Assembly: GCF_037975245.1 (NCBI RefSeq)
Contig: NC_092563.1
Location: 13,504,001 to 13,568,000 of the forward strand
Length of the DNA: 64,000 nucleotides
Direction: 5' to 3'
Origin: Apostichopus japonicus
Lineage: Eukaryota > Echinodermata > Holothuroidea > Aspidochirotida > Stichopodidae
The notes beneath the pieces were generated by a model that saw only the letters and a list, made by a program, of their open reading frames with translations, was not told the origin of the DNA and did no database searches. The position numbers were made by a program, and so were the translations under genes. Positions within the stretch are counted from its first letter, which is position 1; each line of letters begins with the position of its first letter. Positions 39,741 through 52,400 of this stretch are shown in pieces.

Positions 39741-40709
39741 ATAAGATTGTAGGAATAAATTGCTAAAGGTCCATGGATCGTTTAGTCTTATTAAAAATCA
39801 TCTTATATAGGTCCTTAAATATTACATGTATGTGTTAATTCCCATTTAACAGCCCCATTGTCAATATATCTTCAACTTAAACTGTGTTATACAATATATA
39901 TGGCAGCTGGAGAGAGAACTATTCAAACGACGAACAAGACGAAGCTGTGTTTGTGTAAAAGATTATCAACAGATGAATAGAGTTATACGCCGATTTGCAC
40001 AGACTATAATTGTGATTCAGACAGCAATATTGTTATCAACTCTAGAGTGTCTCAGAGAGACCACAATCAACTTCAGCTCCCGATTTGTTGGAAAATTATT
40101 CCGCAAGTTTAGAAATGTTAAATTCAATGTGTAATGTCAATGTTTCACCTGACGAGTTGTACGAGTAATGGAGATGATCAAAGTTAAAGAAACATAAGGA
40201 CCTTTCTTCCAGCAATCCAGTATGTTAAAGAGGTTATAAAGTGGTGGGTTTTCATGTCTTGGAATGGTTTATCTACATTACTACAACACCATCCATGCAC
40301 AAAATTCCCGTAAATGCGGCTCCAAGCGCCAGAAATTCGCTGTCAAAATATTCCCTAGAGATCTCTCGAGCTGCCACTTATAAAAAGCTGCCCACCGCAG
40401 TTCATCTGACGTCATCAAAGGAACCATTTCAGTCAAAGCCGACTCCCCGCTTTACAGATGCGGCGTCATACAGTTTAATAACTTCTCGTAACCACAACAC
40501 TCTTCTCATCAATTGAAAATGTCTTCTCCCCGAATTTTGGATTCCGAGGAAATGGGACTTCACCTCTCAGGACATTCGTAAGCTTTGACGAAAAGTATTT
40601 TCTTGAAGAAGAGGAGGAAATAGTTTTCGAGGGTGATGAAGGTATCGGTGTTTTACTCTATTAATTGAGCCCCTTGCAGAAGAATTGTAAAACGATCCCG
40701 ATGGCCGAG
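39741..40709. other. Unassigned sequence between LINE and hAT-like element
   Basis: A TATAAAA at about 40,378 with a CRE-like TGACGTCA downstream looks promoter-like. Beyond it, a broken acidic reading frame near 40,590-40,650 (YFLEEEEEIVFEG) continues past the hAT-like insertion. I do not recognise the product. Confidence 0.3.
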
Positions 40710-41554
40710 CATGGGCGGCGATCCTGGGGGGGAAGGGGGGGATATATCCCCCCCATGAAAATGGGTGGAGGGGATGTAATACACCATATCCCCCCCACCA
40801 AATGCCAGGGATAAGAATATTTTCATGCCTTTATATGCAACATCGTGAATGTACGGCTATTTTTTAGCTTCATTTCTCGCCTACCATAAACGCAGTGCGA
40901 TCTTTTCAAATAAACCGTCTTTATAAAGCAAGAATAGTTGACTGTAGGCTTCACTGGCCCTATAACAGCAAAATGTATTATTGCGCCCACGGTATTGATA
41001 TAGTACATATATGCACCCTCATAGTATTCATATAGGCCCTATAGTAGGCCTACACACTTAGGCCTACATGTTCCCTCGAACCGCTGAGAATCTCATGTTA
41101 CCAGGGTAATGCTTAGTACACGTTTCACCTGGATGCCCTAGCAATCGGTACCTAGGAATGTAACTATATGTAATTGTGTATTGCATGTGTATAGGCCTAT
41201 AATAGCCTGCATGAGGCCATTTTCTTCATCGAATAATATAAAAGAGCTCTCGAACATTCTAACGTAGCGCCTGAAACAAGATTGACAGGGGCAATTTTCC
41301 CAAAATAACACCCGAAATTTAAAAAAAAAGTATTTTGGATCCTGATTATGAGATATTTCGGACATGATATCCCTATTTTAATGTTGGGTTATATGCCGCT
41401 TGGAAACGTCGGGAAGTGCCGTTTCCGACCATCTAGGGGGTTTGTAAATCCCAAAATTTTCTTGTACGCTTCGCGCCAACTCATGGTGGCGCTACGCTTA
41501 GATAGTCAACAAGGTCATATCCCCCCCACTCGGAAGTACGGATCGCCGCCCATG
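40710..41554. mobile_element. Non-autonomous hAT-like element, 845 bp
   Basis: Terminal inverted repeats are CATGGGCGGCGATCC (40,710-40,724) and its exact inverse at the right end. The flanking 8-base direct repeats are TGGCCGAG at 40,702-40,709 and 41,555-41,562. An 8-bp target duplication with a C-starting terminus fits the hAT superfamily. The ends carry runs of C or G around GATATATCCCCCCC. No transposase is encoded, so movement would need a helper. The clean ends suggest a fairly recent insertion. Confidence 0.85.
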
Positions 41555-41562
41555 TGGCCGAG

Positions 41563-42016
41563 ACGCGGTTTCTGCCGATCGAAGTCCCCGAGAAGAACGG
41601 TTGGACTACCCTGATCCAGAAGTGGTCGGTTGAGCATAAACAAAGCCACCGTTATTAAGACCATCATTTGATTTAAATTATCTCGAATGTCGATGATCCT
41701 TCTACTTCATATCGAAGCTTCTAGAATTTTCTTACTTACAGTGCAAGGAAAATGTGACATTCTGTACAGTTCAAGTGAAACCCTATAGTATTAGTAATGG
41801 TAACATGGGGTCTAGACCTAACTACGTTGTATAACAGACTAGCCCGTGTAAGTGTATCATCCAACTCTTACGTAAAATCATAACACAACGCCAGTTTTAC
41901 CAAAAACAAAAATGACAGATCTAGTATTGATTGTTCTAAAACCAACTGGCTTTAAGTTGTTTGCAAAATATTAGGTAACCAATAAAAACAATCGTCATTT
42001 GCTGCATCAAGGAGGC
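41563..42016. other. Unassigned sequence
   Basis: This is the right flank of the hAT-like insertion. If the 845-bp element and one target repeat are removed, an open stretch reads across the joint (MAETRFLPIEVPEKNGW), so the element may have landed in an exon or in another repeat. The family is unknown. Confidence 0.3.
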
Positions 42017-42211
42017 CTAGGATATGGTCATAACAAGTAATTTGGCAATAGAATAGGCCTGCAGGCACTCGGAACTTGTGAATGAATATGTAGTGTTTTG
42101 AACAAGCCGTGTCCAAATTCTTCGATTTCTGTCATCTTTTGGAAAAGCGTGCAGGTGAAATCCGTCTTTACTAGTGGTGGAGCAACCTGCAACCACATAT
42201 CGGCTCGGCAT
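42017..42211 (-). pseudogene. THAP zinc-finger fragment
   Basis: The frame starts MPSRYVVAGCSTTSKDGF and continues HAFPKDDRNRRIWTRLVQN, which matches the N-terminal THAP DNA-binding domain (C2CH zinc finger, with the Pro-Lys and Trp signatures). The first zinc Cys is Tyr here, a single-base change, and the C-terminal part with the last Cys and His is out of frame. THAP domains occur in host factors and in P- and Kolobok-type transposases, so origin is unclear. It is most likely a dead copy and is absent from copy A. Confidence 0.75.
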
Positions 42212-42570
42212 ATTTAACAGTTACGAGATAAATGTACACGTAAAAACTCCAAACACCAAATCTCAATTACTACATAGCACTGCAACAGTGTAATGTTGTG
42301 TGCTCTCAGACGTTTAAGAATGTAAACATAGCGTCCCGGATGTGAGCTGAGTTCCTCGGCTGACGTCACGCCGCATTACCGTATATACGACAATTTTTAG
42401 AAAGTTTTTATTACCCTCGAATTTTTGATCGTATCCTCGAGGATGCAAGCTTTGTTTGACACAAATTGGGTATCATTGGAAAGCTACGAGTGTATGAAAA
42501 AGGATGATTCATATAACTTTTCCATTTTACACCCTCTTTAAGTTTTTTTTTTAACATAGATTATGCAATT
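42212..42570. other. Upstream flank of the THAP fragment
   Basis: The minus-strand 5' flank includes a CRE-like TGACGTCA (about 42,361-42,368) that could have been its promoter. Homology to copy A resumes near 42,570. Confidence 0.3.
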
Positions 42571-42803
42571 GCTATTGATTACTATTGTGTGTATTGTAGT
42601 ACTGTAATGGGGGTTGACCAAGAAAAGGCGGGAGCCAGCGGGAAAGCATTCAATAGAGCAAGCACCACATTTCGCAGGTAAATAAATGCGACTTTATTTT
42701 TAAACAAGCAGCTAAATAAAATCAATTTCACTTATTTCACAAAAATGTCCAATAAATGTTAGGCTTTACTGAAATGAGACAATACATCCTAACATGATAT
42801 CAA

Positions 42804-43398
42804 ATAAAACAAAACTGTTAGCAAACTGCTTATCCACTAAAGAGCCTGTGTAGCAGAATTTGTAAAAGTAAGTGGGCCTGACGTTTCGATCCTAGCAGGA
42901 TCTTTATTCAGAGGCTGAATGACAAGTAACAGAAAGGGAAAAAACACGCACAGAATACAGACAGGTTAATTAGCAGGGTGAACACTAAAAAGATATATGT
43001 ATGGTACTTTCATCTTGCATGGTACTTTCAAATGTGATCGTTCTTCGATATGCTTCGTATGCAGCCAGCACATTGTTGAATCCAATTCCATCACCAGCCA
43101 CAGCACCCAACTCACACACAATACTAAGGGTCACATCACTCGCACGACCTCTAATGTCATATATCTGACCTCATCAAGGAGAGACTGTGGATGCAACGCC
43201 TTCTCACAATTCAACCTCATTTGGCTCAACATTCAGGAAGGACATGACTAACCTTTTCTGCTCCCCCCCCCCCCATCTCTCCTTGTTTCCCACTTTGTCA
43301 CCCTTCTTCTCGTAGCTCTCGTTCACTTGTTTTCTCTACAACTTTCTGTCTTTGTCCTTCTCTAGTTATTCCCTACACTCTTCCCTTAGTGATATCAA
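42804..43398 (+). mobile_element. Penelope-like element fragment with 9-bp target duplication
   Basis: Direct repeats TGATATCAA (42,795-42,803 and 43,390-43,398) flank the insert, and copy A has the single site at 8,982-8,990. The left end reads AACTGTTAGCAAACTGC and is followed by a hammerhead-like block. The coding piece, near 43,025-43,230, contains ITSHSTQLTHN, KGHITRTTSNVIYL and SSRRDCG. This is the linker and first strand of a GIY-YIG endonuclease as found in Penelope-like retroelements; it is truncated and altered. It shares its ends with the repeats at 45,435 and 57,908. Confidence 0.7.
42865..42912 (-). ncRNA. Degenerate hammerhead-ribozyme-like motif
   Basis: On the minus strand the order is GCCT (stem I), CTGAATA (core CUGANGA with changes), a hairpin GATCCTGCTAGGATC (stem II), GAAAC, GTC (cleavage triplet) and AGGC (stem I partner). 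Hammerhead motifs with a very short stem III are known in Penelope-like elements. The core here is mutated, so activity is unlikely. Confidence 0.45.
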
Positions 43399-45424
43399 TA
43401 TACAGTAATAGTAAGAAATTGAAAATATAAACATACAAATATCGTTATTACACTACAGTAAACTATGGTGAGGCTTACGATGGAATTCGAGTTTCAGCAA
43501 TCATTTTTGTGTAGGTACTAATTCTGCGTAATTATGTTTTCGTTGTACCGTTATACAGTATCAGATTAAGTAAAGTTGCTGGACCGGTATTGGAACTTTC
43601 CAATACTTCCATGCCAGTAACAAGTCAATAATTAATAAATTTAACACTTGGCATGTTTATGAACTGCCACCATGCCCTGATGAATATTGACAAAGATTCA
43701 GATACCTCATCAGTGCAAACATGACTTTAAACTTTGCATTCAATGGGCAAATGCATTCGACATGAAGTAATTATTACATTTGTTTTTTGGGCGATAGAAT
43801 TTCGAGATAATGAGGTAAATGCACTTCTAAACCACTAAAGATGCAGTAAACAAGGTTAACTGTGACTTTATAAAACAGAAATACCCTTTAATCGTATAGA
43901 CGGGTAAACCTCGCTCATAACAGCCAAATGCTTTATATATTAACCTACATTGTTAATACATTTGCAATTGCTATAGTCGAGGTAAACCGCTTTATGTACG
44001 CTTTGCAATTTAAACAAATGTATCCCATGAATTTGTTTCTTAACACTTCCCTAAATCATCCATTTTCCTTGTGTGAAGAATTGTGTTGTTTATGTGATCC
44101 GTATTGCATCGTGCTTTTGGAACACAACAATTTACCCCGTTTTGTCGTCAAACTAGAACACAGTGTGTCATATCGTGATATGAACTAATGACACAGTATG
44201 CTATGCTTTATTTGTGATATTGAAACTCATACTGATATAAGATCATGTAGCGAAAAATTGTGCGTCGTCATTTACTGGGTACATTCAAACGTGAATACTC
44301 ATCGTTAGAATTCCGTTAAATAGCACCTCTCCTATATACGTTTCCTACTTTTATTTCTAATGTTATACTATAAATGCAATTTGATTCATAACTTGGCAAA
44401 CCATTTTGTATTAATGCAACTAGCTGCTGCAACTGTTCATTGTGTAACACACACTTATTAATAAACGCTGAAAGTGCATTTAACTGTTAATCTACAACCC
44501 ATTGTGAATGTTAATTCCCGGTAAAATGTTACTTTGCCATGATGCCCTGTTATTTTACAGAACGGACAGTAAACGTAAATGTAACGTTGCATATCACGTT
44601 TCCCTGATAGTTTAGTCATAAAACACTGTTATATTGTACAAACGGCGTGCCCCAGTAACATTACGTCTAAATTTAACCTTTAAGTTAAAGTTTTATTTTG
44701 AACAGTGTATTGGTCCCAATTACTGGTCAGTCAACCTGGGCAAACGTTCAATGTTCATATTTTCATTCAGATGCACAGTTTATAATGTGTGTAAGTTAAA
44801 TGAACACCGAGTATGGTACAATATGAACATTCTTAAATTTTGATTGATACATAATTTCTTTTACCACGAAATCGGGAAAAGTAATACGAAAAGGCAATAT
44901 AAACATAGTCTCTAGTATTGAATTTTACCTGTGCAAGGATTTACCTCCATTGGCCACGATCCCTCCCCTCTTTTCTAATGTTGGGGTCCAACTGCATCGG
45001 AAAATCCATGCCCGGGCCCACCATATCAAGCCCAGTCGTTGACCCAACCGTGTTTAAATGGGATCACATGGCGCATACGTTATAGTCTACATTCCTTATC
45101 AGCATCATGCATAACAAAATCCATGTTTTAGTTTAAGAGGGACTCACAGGACATGCCTTCAATTGTTAAACATTCTCATCACAGTACCTAAAAGCTCTAA
45201 CCAATAATTAAGACTTCAAAAGTAGCTAGCTTAAAAGTTAGCTTTACAATGTTAAATCGAGCCATCTAGTTCTAAAAAAAACAACCCTGGCCGCCACCTA
45301 TGAGAAATTGCAGTTCAAGCTATATATCTCGCCTTAATTTTATGGAATCTAAGCTAGAACATTTCGGCGAAAGTGTGTTGGTTAGAAACTATTTGAACTG
45401 GATTTGAAATGTACACATTCTGTA
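43399..45424. other. Non-coding, matches about 8,990-10,570
   Basis: This aligned spacer lies upstream of gene 2. No gene is supported; frames at 43,928-44,188 and 44,634-44,843 have no recognisable domain and are not shared with copy A. Confidence 0.5.
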
Positions 45425-45434
45425 CATAAATTTG

Positions 45435-45517
45435 GTGTAAAAGTAAGTGGGCCCACTTACTTTTACACATTGTCTTACGGAGGCCCTTAAGTGGATAAGC
45501 AGTTTGCTAACAGTTAC
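45435..45517. mobile_element. Collapsed Penelope-like ends with a 34-bp perfect palindrome
   Basis: 45,435-45,468 is a perfect palindrome whose left half is GTGTAAAAGTAAGTGGG. It is followed by the end sequence GTGGATAAGCAGTTTGCTAA, seen inverted at 42,820 and direct at 58,310. It looks like the two ends of the element joined with the interior lost, about 960 bases before gene 2 exon 1. Confidence 0.65.
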
Positions 45518-45955
45518 TTTGTATAAATTGTCGATAAAAAATTATCGAAAAAAGATGGGCCTCTTTTTCTTCAGAATTCCTAGTGCACCGACAATCAAAG
45601 GCAGGCCAAATTAAGTATTTGTTAAAAATTAATTATCTAGCACTTGAAAGCTATAAGAAATTGCAAATTTAGGTCACAGTCACGAGTTTCTTCTGTTCTT
45701 TGGTCAGTTGCAAATGGAATAAAACGGTCAGACTAATTTTGTATAAATTGTTGATGAAGAATTATCGAAAAAAAATTATCTTATTCTTTAGTATTCCTAG
45801 TGCACCGACAATCAAAGGCAGACCAAATTAAGTATTTGTAAAACTTAATTATCTTGCACTTGAAAGCAATAAGAAATTGCAAAATTTAGATCACAGTCAC
45901 GTGTTCCTTCTATTCTTTGGTCAGTTGCAAATGGAATAAAACGATCAGACTAATA
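45518..45955 (+). repeat. Tandem duplication of about 220 bp upstream of gene 2
   Basis: The units 45,518-45,737 and 45,738-45,955 share TGCACCGACAATCAAAGGCA and TTGCAAATGGAATAAAACG. Copy A has one unit (about 10,575-10,770). The block ends about 525 bases before the start codon of gene 2 and may include its promoter. Confidence 0.75.
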
Positions 45956-46480
45956 TATTCCACATGTTACTTTATCTTTATATTTTGTTTTAGATTAAGT
46001 CAGTTATCCGTTATGGCTAAAGGAATTCTAAATTCGAATCTCAATCGTTCGGATATCGTTTGTTTTCGTGTTCTCGTTGTCAAATTAAAGTTTAATATTT
46101 GAAGATCGATTCTTATTTTAACCGTATGCATTTATATTACTAGTAAGGTAAAATGAACTTAAAATACATGGTCTACAAACACCAAATATAACATTGGAAT
46201 TCCTTGTTACATCTTCTTTCTTTGTAACTTCTGTGTAGTATATTTGAGAGCTGTAAAGGCAGCGTATCCAGTACAAAATATCACTCTACAGTTCATGAAC
46301 TTGTTAAATAGATAACCCCCAAAAATCATCAAATGCCTCAAACTGGACATGGACAAATGATATATATCATTTTCAACGTAGCGAAAGTCTCTCAAGTAGT
46401 TTTGCGATTGTTTTAATCATTTAAATAGATTACTCTTTCTTTGGTTCTGGATTTCCAGCTGGAGTATTGTCAATACACAA

Positions 46481-49400
46481 ATGAGTATGAATCGTGAACC
46501 ACGCAGAGGAAGAGGTGGAGGTAGAGGCGGACAAGGAAGGGGAGGAACACGGGGAGGAGCACGTGGAGAAGCCCGGGGAGGAGCAAGGGGAGGAGCTAGG
46601 GGATGGCAGAATCAAAGAGGAAATGGTGGCAGACTCCCGGAAGGGAATGGAAGAGAAGACCAGCAGATTCGCAACATTCGAAATAATCGTGGCCGAGGGG
46701 ATCGAAGGAGAGAACGGTAAGAAGTAATCACATAAATACGTATAACAATATTTTATGTGTCACTTTGACATATTGTTTAGTGGAATGGCTAAATATATAA
46801 TTGTGTACCCATCATTCCAATGTGTTTACCGACTTTAGTACATAAGTTTAATATTTAATACATATATGTTAAGGTGGCATATCAGGAATTGTATTAGAGT
46901 TTACATGCTTCTATGGCACTAGAACAAAAAATTGCACCAAAGGACACTAAGATACAACACAAATTCAACATTCTTTTTTCCGCCTGAGTATTTTAAATAG
47001 CGATTTTGTAAACACAACACACAAACTGACAAGACCGGGAAACAAATTTAATGATATTGTAACTTCATAGTAAAATCACCTATGTTTCCTGGCAACCTTG
47101 CATTACTTAAACGTTCATTTAATTGTTTTCTTCACTCACTGAATTGAATAAGAGTTGTGTTTGGCACAGTTTATGCTCAGATTTTTGTTACAGTTGGATG
47201 GATGTCGAATATAACGTAACAATTGATCTTCCTTGTTTGTGTATTTCAGAGACTATAACGGCCAGCAGCACGTGCAAAACGCCGAGCGTAGAATACACCC
47301 GATAGGCTACAAACGGTTGGAAGAGCTTACGACGCTGGAACCCCATGAAACCTTACATCGTCTTGCTGCTTATAAAATGGGGTTGGAGGCCCTGCTGAAA
47401 GAAAGCGAAATTCGTTTTGACTTGATGATTCAACTGACCTCAGCATTAGCAAATGCATGTATTTGTAAGACAGCACAGGCAACACTTCAGGATATTGTTT
47501 TAACTCTTCAATGTGAAAACTTTTTAACAACACACTTAACTAAATACATTCTCGAATGGCATCACATGATTGCAATGAAAGAAGCTTATCAAGAAATCAT
47601 CCCAAATTTGCTCAGCATCGTTCTGGTTATACTGTCATCAATGCTATCAACAATGCCGTCTTTGTTTCACGACGTTGGTGTAATTATTCTTTGCTTAGAG
47701 CAAGCTATTGAGAGGTGTGAGAAGATGAATGTTGTCTTTCCAGATGAAATTTCAATCAAGCTTGATCGATTTAAAGATTATCAAGCTGCTGTGGAAAATG
47801 AAGAGTACAAGCGAGACCATGAGAGAGGAAGAAATCTCGTTAAAGATGAACAAGATGCCTCACCGGAAGATGATTTTCATGACCTCCCTATCTTTCCCTT
47901 AGCAGAGGAGTTAAAAGAAGGCCACCGTCCCTTTCTACGCAAAAATATTGTAAACAAGGGATATGATGACGTCAACCATTACTTAGACATTCAGTTTCGT
48001 CTTCTGAAGGAAGACTTTGTTGCACCTCTTAGGAAAGGTATTTCAGAATACCGTCGGTATTTACAGAAAAAAGAAGACCAGAAACACATAAGACTTCAAG
48101 ACGTGTATGTTTATCACAAAGTTCAGGTGCTAGAAGCTAAGCCTTTTGACGAAGGTATCGTCTATATGGCACGTTTCAGCACTGAACATTTAACAAGGAT
48201 TAACTGGGAGAGATCTCGACGTTTACTTTTCGGATCGTTAGTATGTTTGTCATCCGATAACTTTGAAACAGTTCACTTCGCAATTGTTGCCAATAGGAAA
48301 ACTGAGGGTCTGCAAGGAGGCTTAATAGATTTAAAGTTCCATGGAGCTATTGAGACACTTCCAACCCTATTTTCTGAAACATTTACGATGGCAGAGTCCT
48401 CAGCATATTTCGAGGCATACCGCCATGTCTTGAAACGCATTCAAGAAATCAGAGAGGATTCCTTTCCTTTGGAGAAATACATCGTGCGTGTAGATCCGAA
48501 TCTTGAGCTTCCATCTTATCTAAGGCGGAACCCTTATGCTATATATGATCTGAAACCAGTCGCTCAGAAGGGTAAAGTGATCAAGTCTTTGATCTCTCGC
48601 GCAAGGTCATGGCCCCCCGAAAAAGACTTTGACCTCGACTCATCACAATTTGAAGCTTTTAAAGCAGCTCTTACAGAAGAACTTTGCATCATTCAAGGTC
48701 CCCCGGGTACGGGAAAAACCTTCATTGGCCTGAAAATTGTTGAAACACTCTTAAGAAATAGGGAGGTTTGGTCCCCTATTGGTGACTTAGCCCCAATATT
48801 GCTTATATGCTATACCAATCATGCACTGGATCAGTTCCTTGAGGGTATATTGGAATTTCTTCCTGAAGGTGTCGTGCGAATAGGTGGGCGGAGTTCAAGT
48901 GAAAAGATAAAAGCACTAAATTTGAAGGAGCTTCGGCGAACAAGATCGCAGCAGAAGCAACGTCCGAAGCATCAATACTTGCAGGTGAAAAATATTCGGG
49001 GTGAAATGTTAAGACTTGCTAAGGAGATGCAAGTGGCTCAGAAATCCGTGCGAACGACCAGTTCAATGATCCTTAAAGAACATAAGTTAAGAGATATCAT
49101 ACCACACGAACAGTTTCGGAGCCTCTTGACTGGATTTCTTCCAGATGAAGCACCTAATCTGAAAACTGGAGAATACATTGCATATTGGCTAGGCGCCATT
49201 GTAGGTGAACACGATACGGAAAATGCCTTTAGTGAAGATGAAGATGAAAGAAATTTGAATATTCATCCGGATTTGGCCCCGCCACTTACGATAAATCCCA
49301 ATACCAGAACTGGCGTACATCGAAGACGACGACGTAGGCAGGAGATACTCGAGGGTCAACAGTTACAGGAATACATTTCAAGGAACTTACGATCAATGGA

Positions 49401-52400
49401 CGAGATGGAAGAACGAGAGTATGCTGAAGCAAACGATGTTTGGAATCTTACACTCTTGGATCGTTGGCGTTTGTATAGGTGCTGCCTTCTGAAACATCAG
49501 CAAAATTTGCAAAGATCACTTGAAGCCGCACATAGAGTTATATTGAAGGAAGAGGTGCTACGACCATTCATGACTGAAGAACAACGAGACAGTTTGGATA
49601 TTTTGAGGCGTAACCGCAATATTCAACATGGACAGGATATGGCTTTGTTCTTATGTGCACTTGGAGGACAGTGGACTGCGAATGAATTGACACGAGCGGC
49701 TGGCTTTCTCAATTTTGACGAAATTCAAAACGAAGGTGCTTTGATTCAAATGATGACAGATTACATGAGAAACGACGACAGTGTTTGTAGAATGAACGTC
49801 GCCAGGGAAATCATGATATATGTTGCTAAAGGTATGGTTCAAATTGGTCCAATGAGCAAATATGAAGCACAGAATGTCAGAATAGTTGGACAACTCCCTG
49901 TTCCAGAAAGGTGGCGTCTGTATAAATACTGGGTCTCCCTTTACTGTGCACAATTGCACGAGTGCTTGGAAGTCTCAAGAACCGGGATTTTACGAGAAGA
50001 AAAAATTATGCCTCTGATGACAGCTGCTCAAGTTGCAAGTTTACAAGATGAAAGTCGCAATGAGAATATCCAAAACTTGGATGGTGGACAGTTAATCCTG
50101 CTCTGGTTGGGAGCCTACAGTGGAGTTCCTATTGCACTTGTGCAGATCGTTATAGACAATTTACCTGAAGGTGATGACGAAATAGGTATCTTTGGAGAGG
50201 CTGATATTGCGAATGAAGAACGATATTTGGAGGATGAAAATGATGAGGAAATGAACCTGGAATTGGAGAATGTTGTTGACTACGATGAATATGAAAATGA
50301 TGGAGTCGATATTACTTACAGACGCAATACAAACGACAATGAAGGTTGGGCGGTGGCTGGTATGAATAAAAGAAAATTAAAAAGATATGTAGCCAAAAAC
50401 CTGCGGAGGGTTGACCGTATGCCATTCGAACGGGCAGCTCGTGTCGGAAACGTTTGGAACCTCCCTATGAAACAAAGATGGAACCTTTATAGACACTGGG
50501 TACACTTGCACAAAGAAAGCATGCAAGCAAAAATTTTTCCATTGCAAGAGGAATATGAAAAACAAGCAAAACTGCTGCATGAGGCGAGAGTCGAAGAAGA
50601 TGTTGAGATCATCAAAGATGCTTCTATTATTGCCCTAACAACAACTGGTGCATCTAAATATCATCATCTGCTTCAACGGGCTCAACCAAGAATAGTTGTT
50701 GTAGAAGAGGCAGCTGAGGTATTGGAGGCCCACATCGTGACCTCACTGACTGAAAATTGCCAGCATCTTATTTTAATAGGAGACCACCAACAACTTCGTC
50801 CAAATCCGACTGTGTACGAACTTGCTGAACGCTATCACTTGGACATTTCTTTATTCGAAAGATTAATTAAAAATACCTTCCCTAAACATCGATTAAATCT
50901 GCAACATCGCATGCGACCTGAGATATCTCATTTGTTAAAGATTCATGAAGAGTTTTACCCAGACTTACAAGACCATGACTCTGTAAAAACTTACAAACAT
51001 GTCAGAGGAGTCGAAAAAGATGTGTTTTTCTTGAATCACAACTTTGCCGAAACAGCGGAGCAAGATGATCGTAGTCGGTCCAACAAATTTGAAGCAGAAT
51101 TTCTGACCGGACTGTGTCGTTACCTTCTACAGCAGGAATATCGTCCGGACCAGATAACAATACTCACTGCATATACAGGGCAACTATGGAGTTTTAGGAA
51201 CTTAATGCCAAAGTCTGTGTTCGGCAGTGTAAAGGTTTGTCCGGTTGATAGATATCAAGGTGAAGAGAATGATATAATTCTTCTTTCCCTCGTTCGCAGC
51301 AATGAAAAAGGTAACATTGGTTTTTTGAAGATAGCTAACCGAGTGTGCGTAGCGTTGTCCAGAGCAAAGATCGGATTATACTGCGTGGGGAACTTTACCT
51401 TACTTTCAGAACAAAACGATGTGTGGCAAAAGATTACCGACTATCTATCGATGAAAAGTTTCCTTGGGGTCAAAATGATGTTACGATGTGCAAATCATCC
51501 AACGGAAACTACAGAAGTTCAAGCTGCAAAGGATTTTAAGGCCGTACCAGAGGGTGGGTGTAAGAAGCCGTGCGAGACAAGGCTTGACTGTGGACATGTT
51601 TGCCCAATGGTATGTCATCCTCGTGATTCGGAACACGTTAATATTAAGTGCAAAAAACAGTGCACGAAAATCATTTGCGACTTGAATCATAAATGCAGTA
51701 GGCTTTGCTACCAACCTTGTGACAAAAAATGCAACTACAAAATCAACAAGTTGTTAGATTGTGACCACACAAAAGAAATCCATTGCCATGAAGGAAGCTC
51801 TCATAACATACAGTGTTTAGAGAAATGTCGAGAGTTTCTCAGTTGCGGACATCAATGCAGGGCAAAATGCAGTGAAGAGTGTACTGATGTTTGTAAGGAG
51901 AAGATTGTAAAACGATTTAAGTGTGGACACAAAGGAACAGCTGAATGTGGTAATAAGGACGACAATTGCCCCGAGCCGTGTGGTAAGACATTGCAGTGTG
52001 GTCATAAATGTGAAGGCACATGTGGCAAGTGTAAAAATGGAAGACTACATGTTTCTTGTGTTAAACCTTGCGGAAGGACACTCGTTTGCGGGCATGAATG
52101 TAAATCAACTTGTACCGAGTATTGCCCTCCTTGTGTGAAGCAATGCGAAAATAGGTGTAAGCATAGTAAGTGCGTCCGAACATGCGGTAAATCATGTACG
52201 CCCTGTAAAGAGGTATGCGAATGGAGCTGCGCACATAGTAAATGTCACAGACTTTGTGGAGAACCTTGCATACGACTTCCCTGTGATGAACCATGTAGAA
52301 AACTATTACCCTGTGAACATGAATGTATCGGAGTATGCGGAGAGACTTGTCCGAAGTTATGTAGGATATGTGACAAAGATGAGGTGACGGAAGTGCTTTT

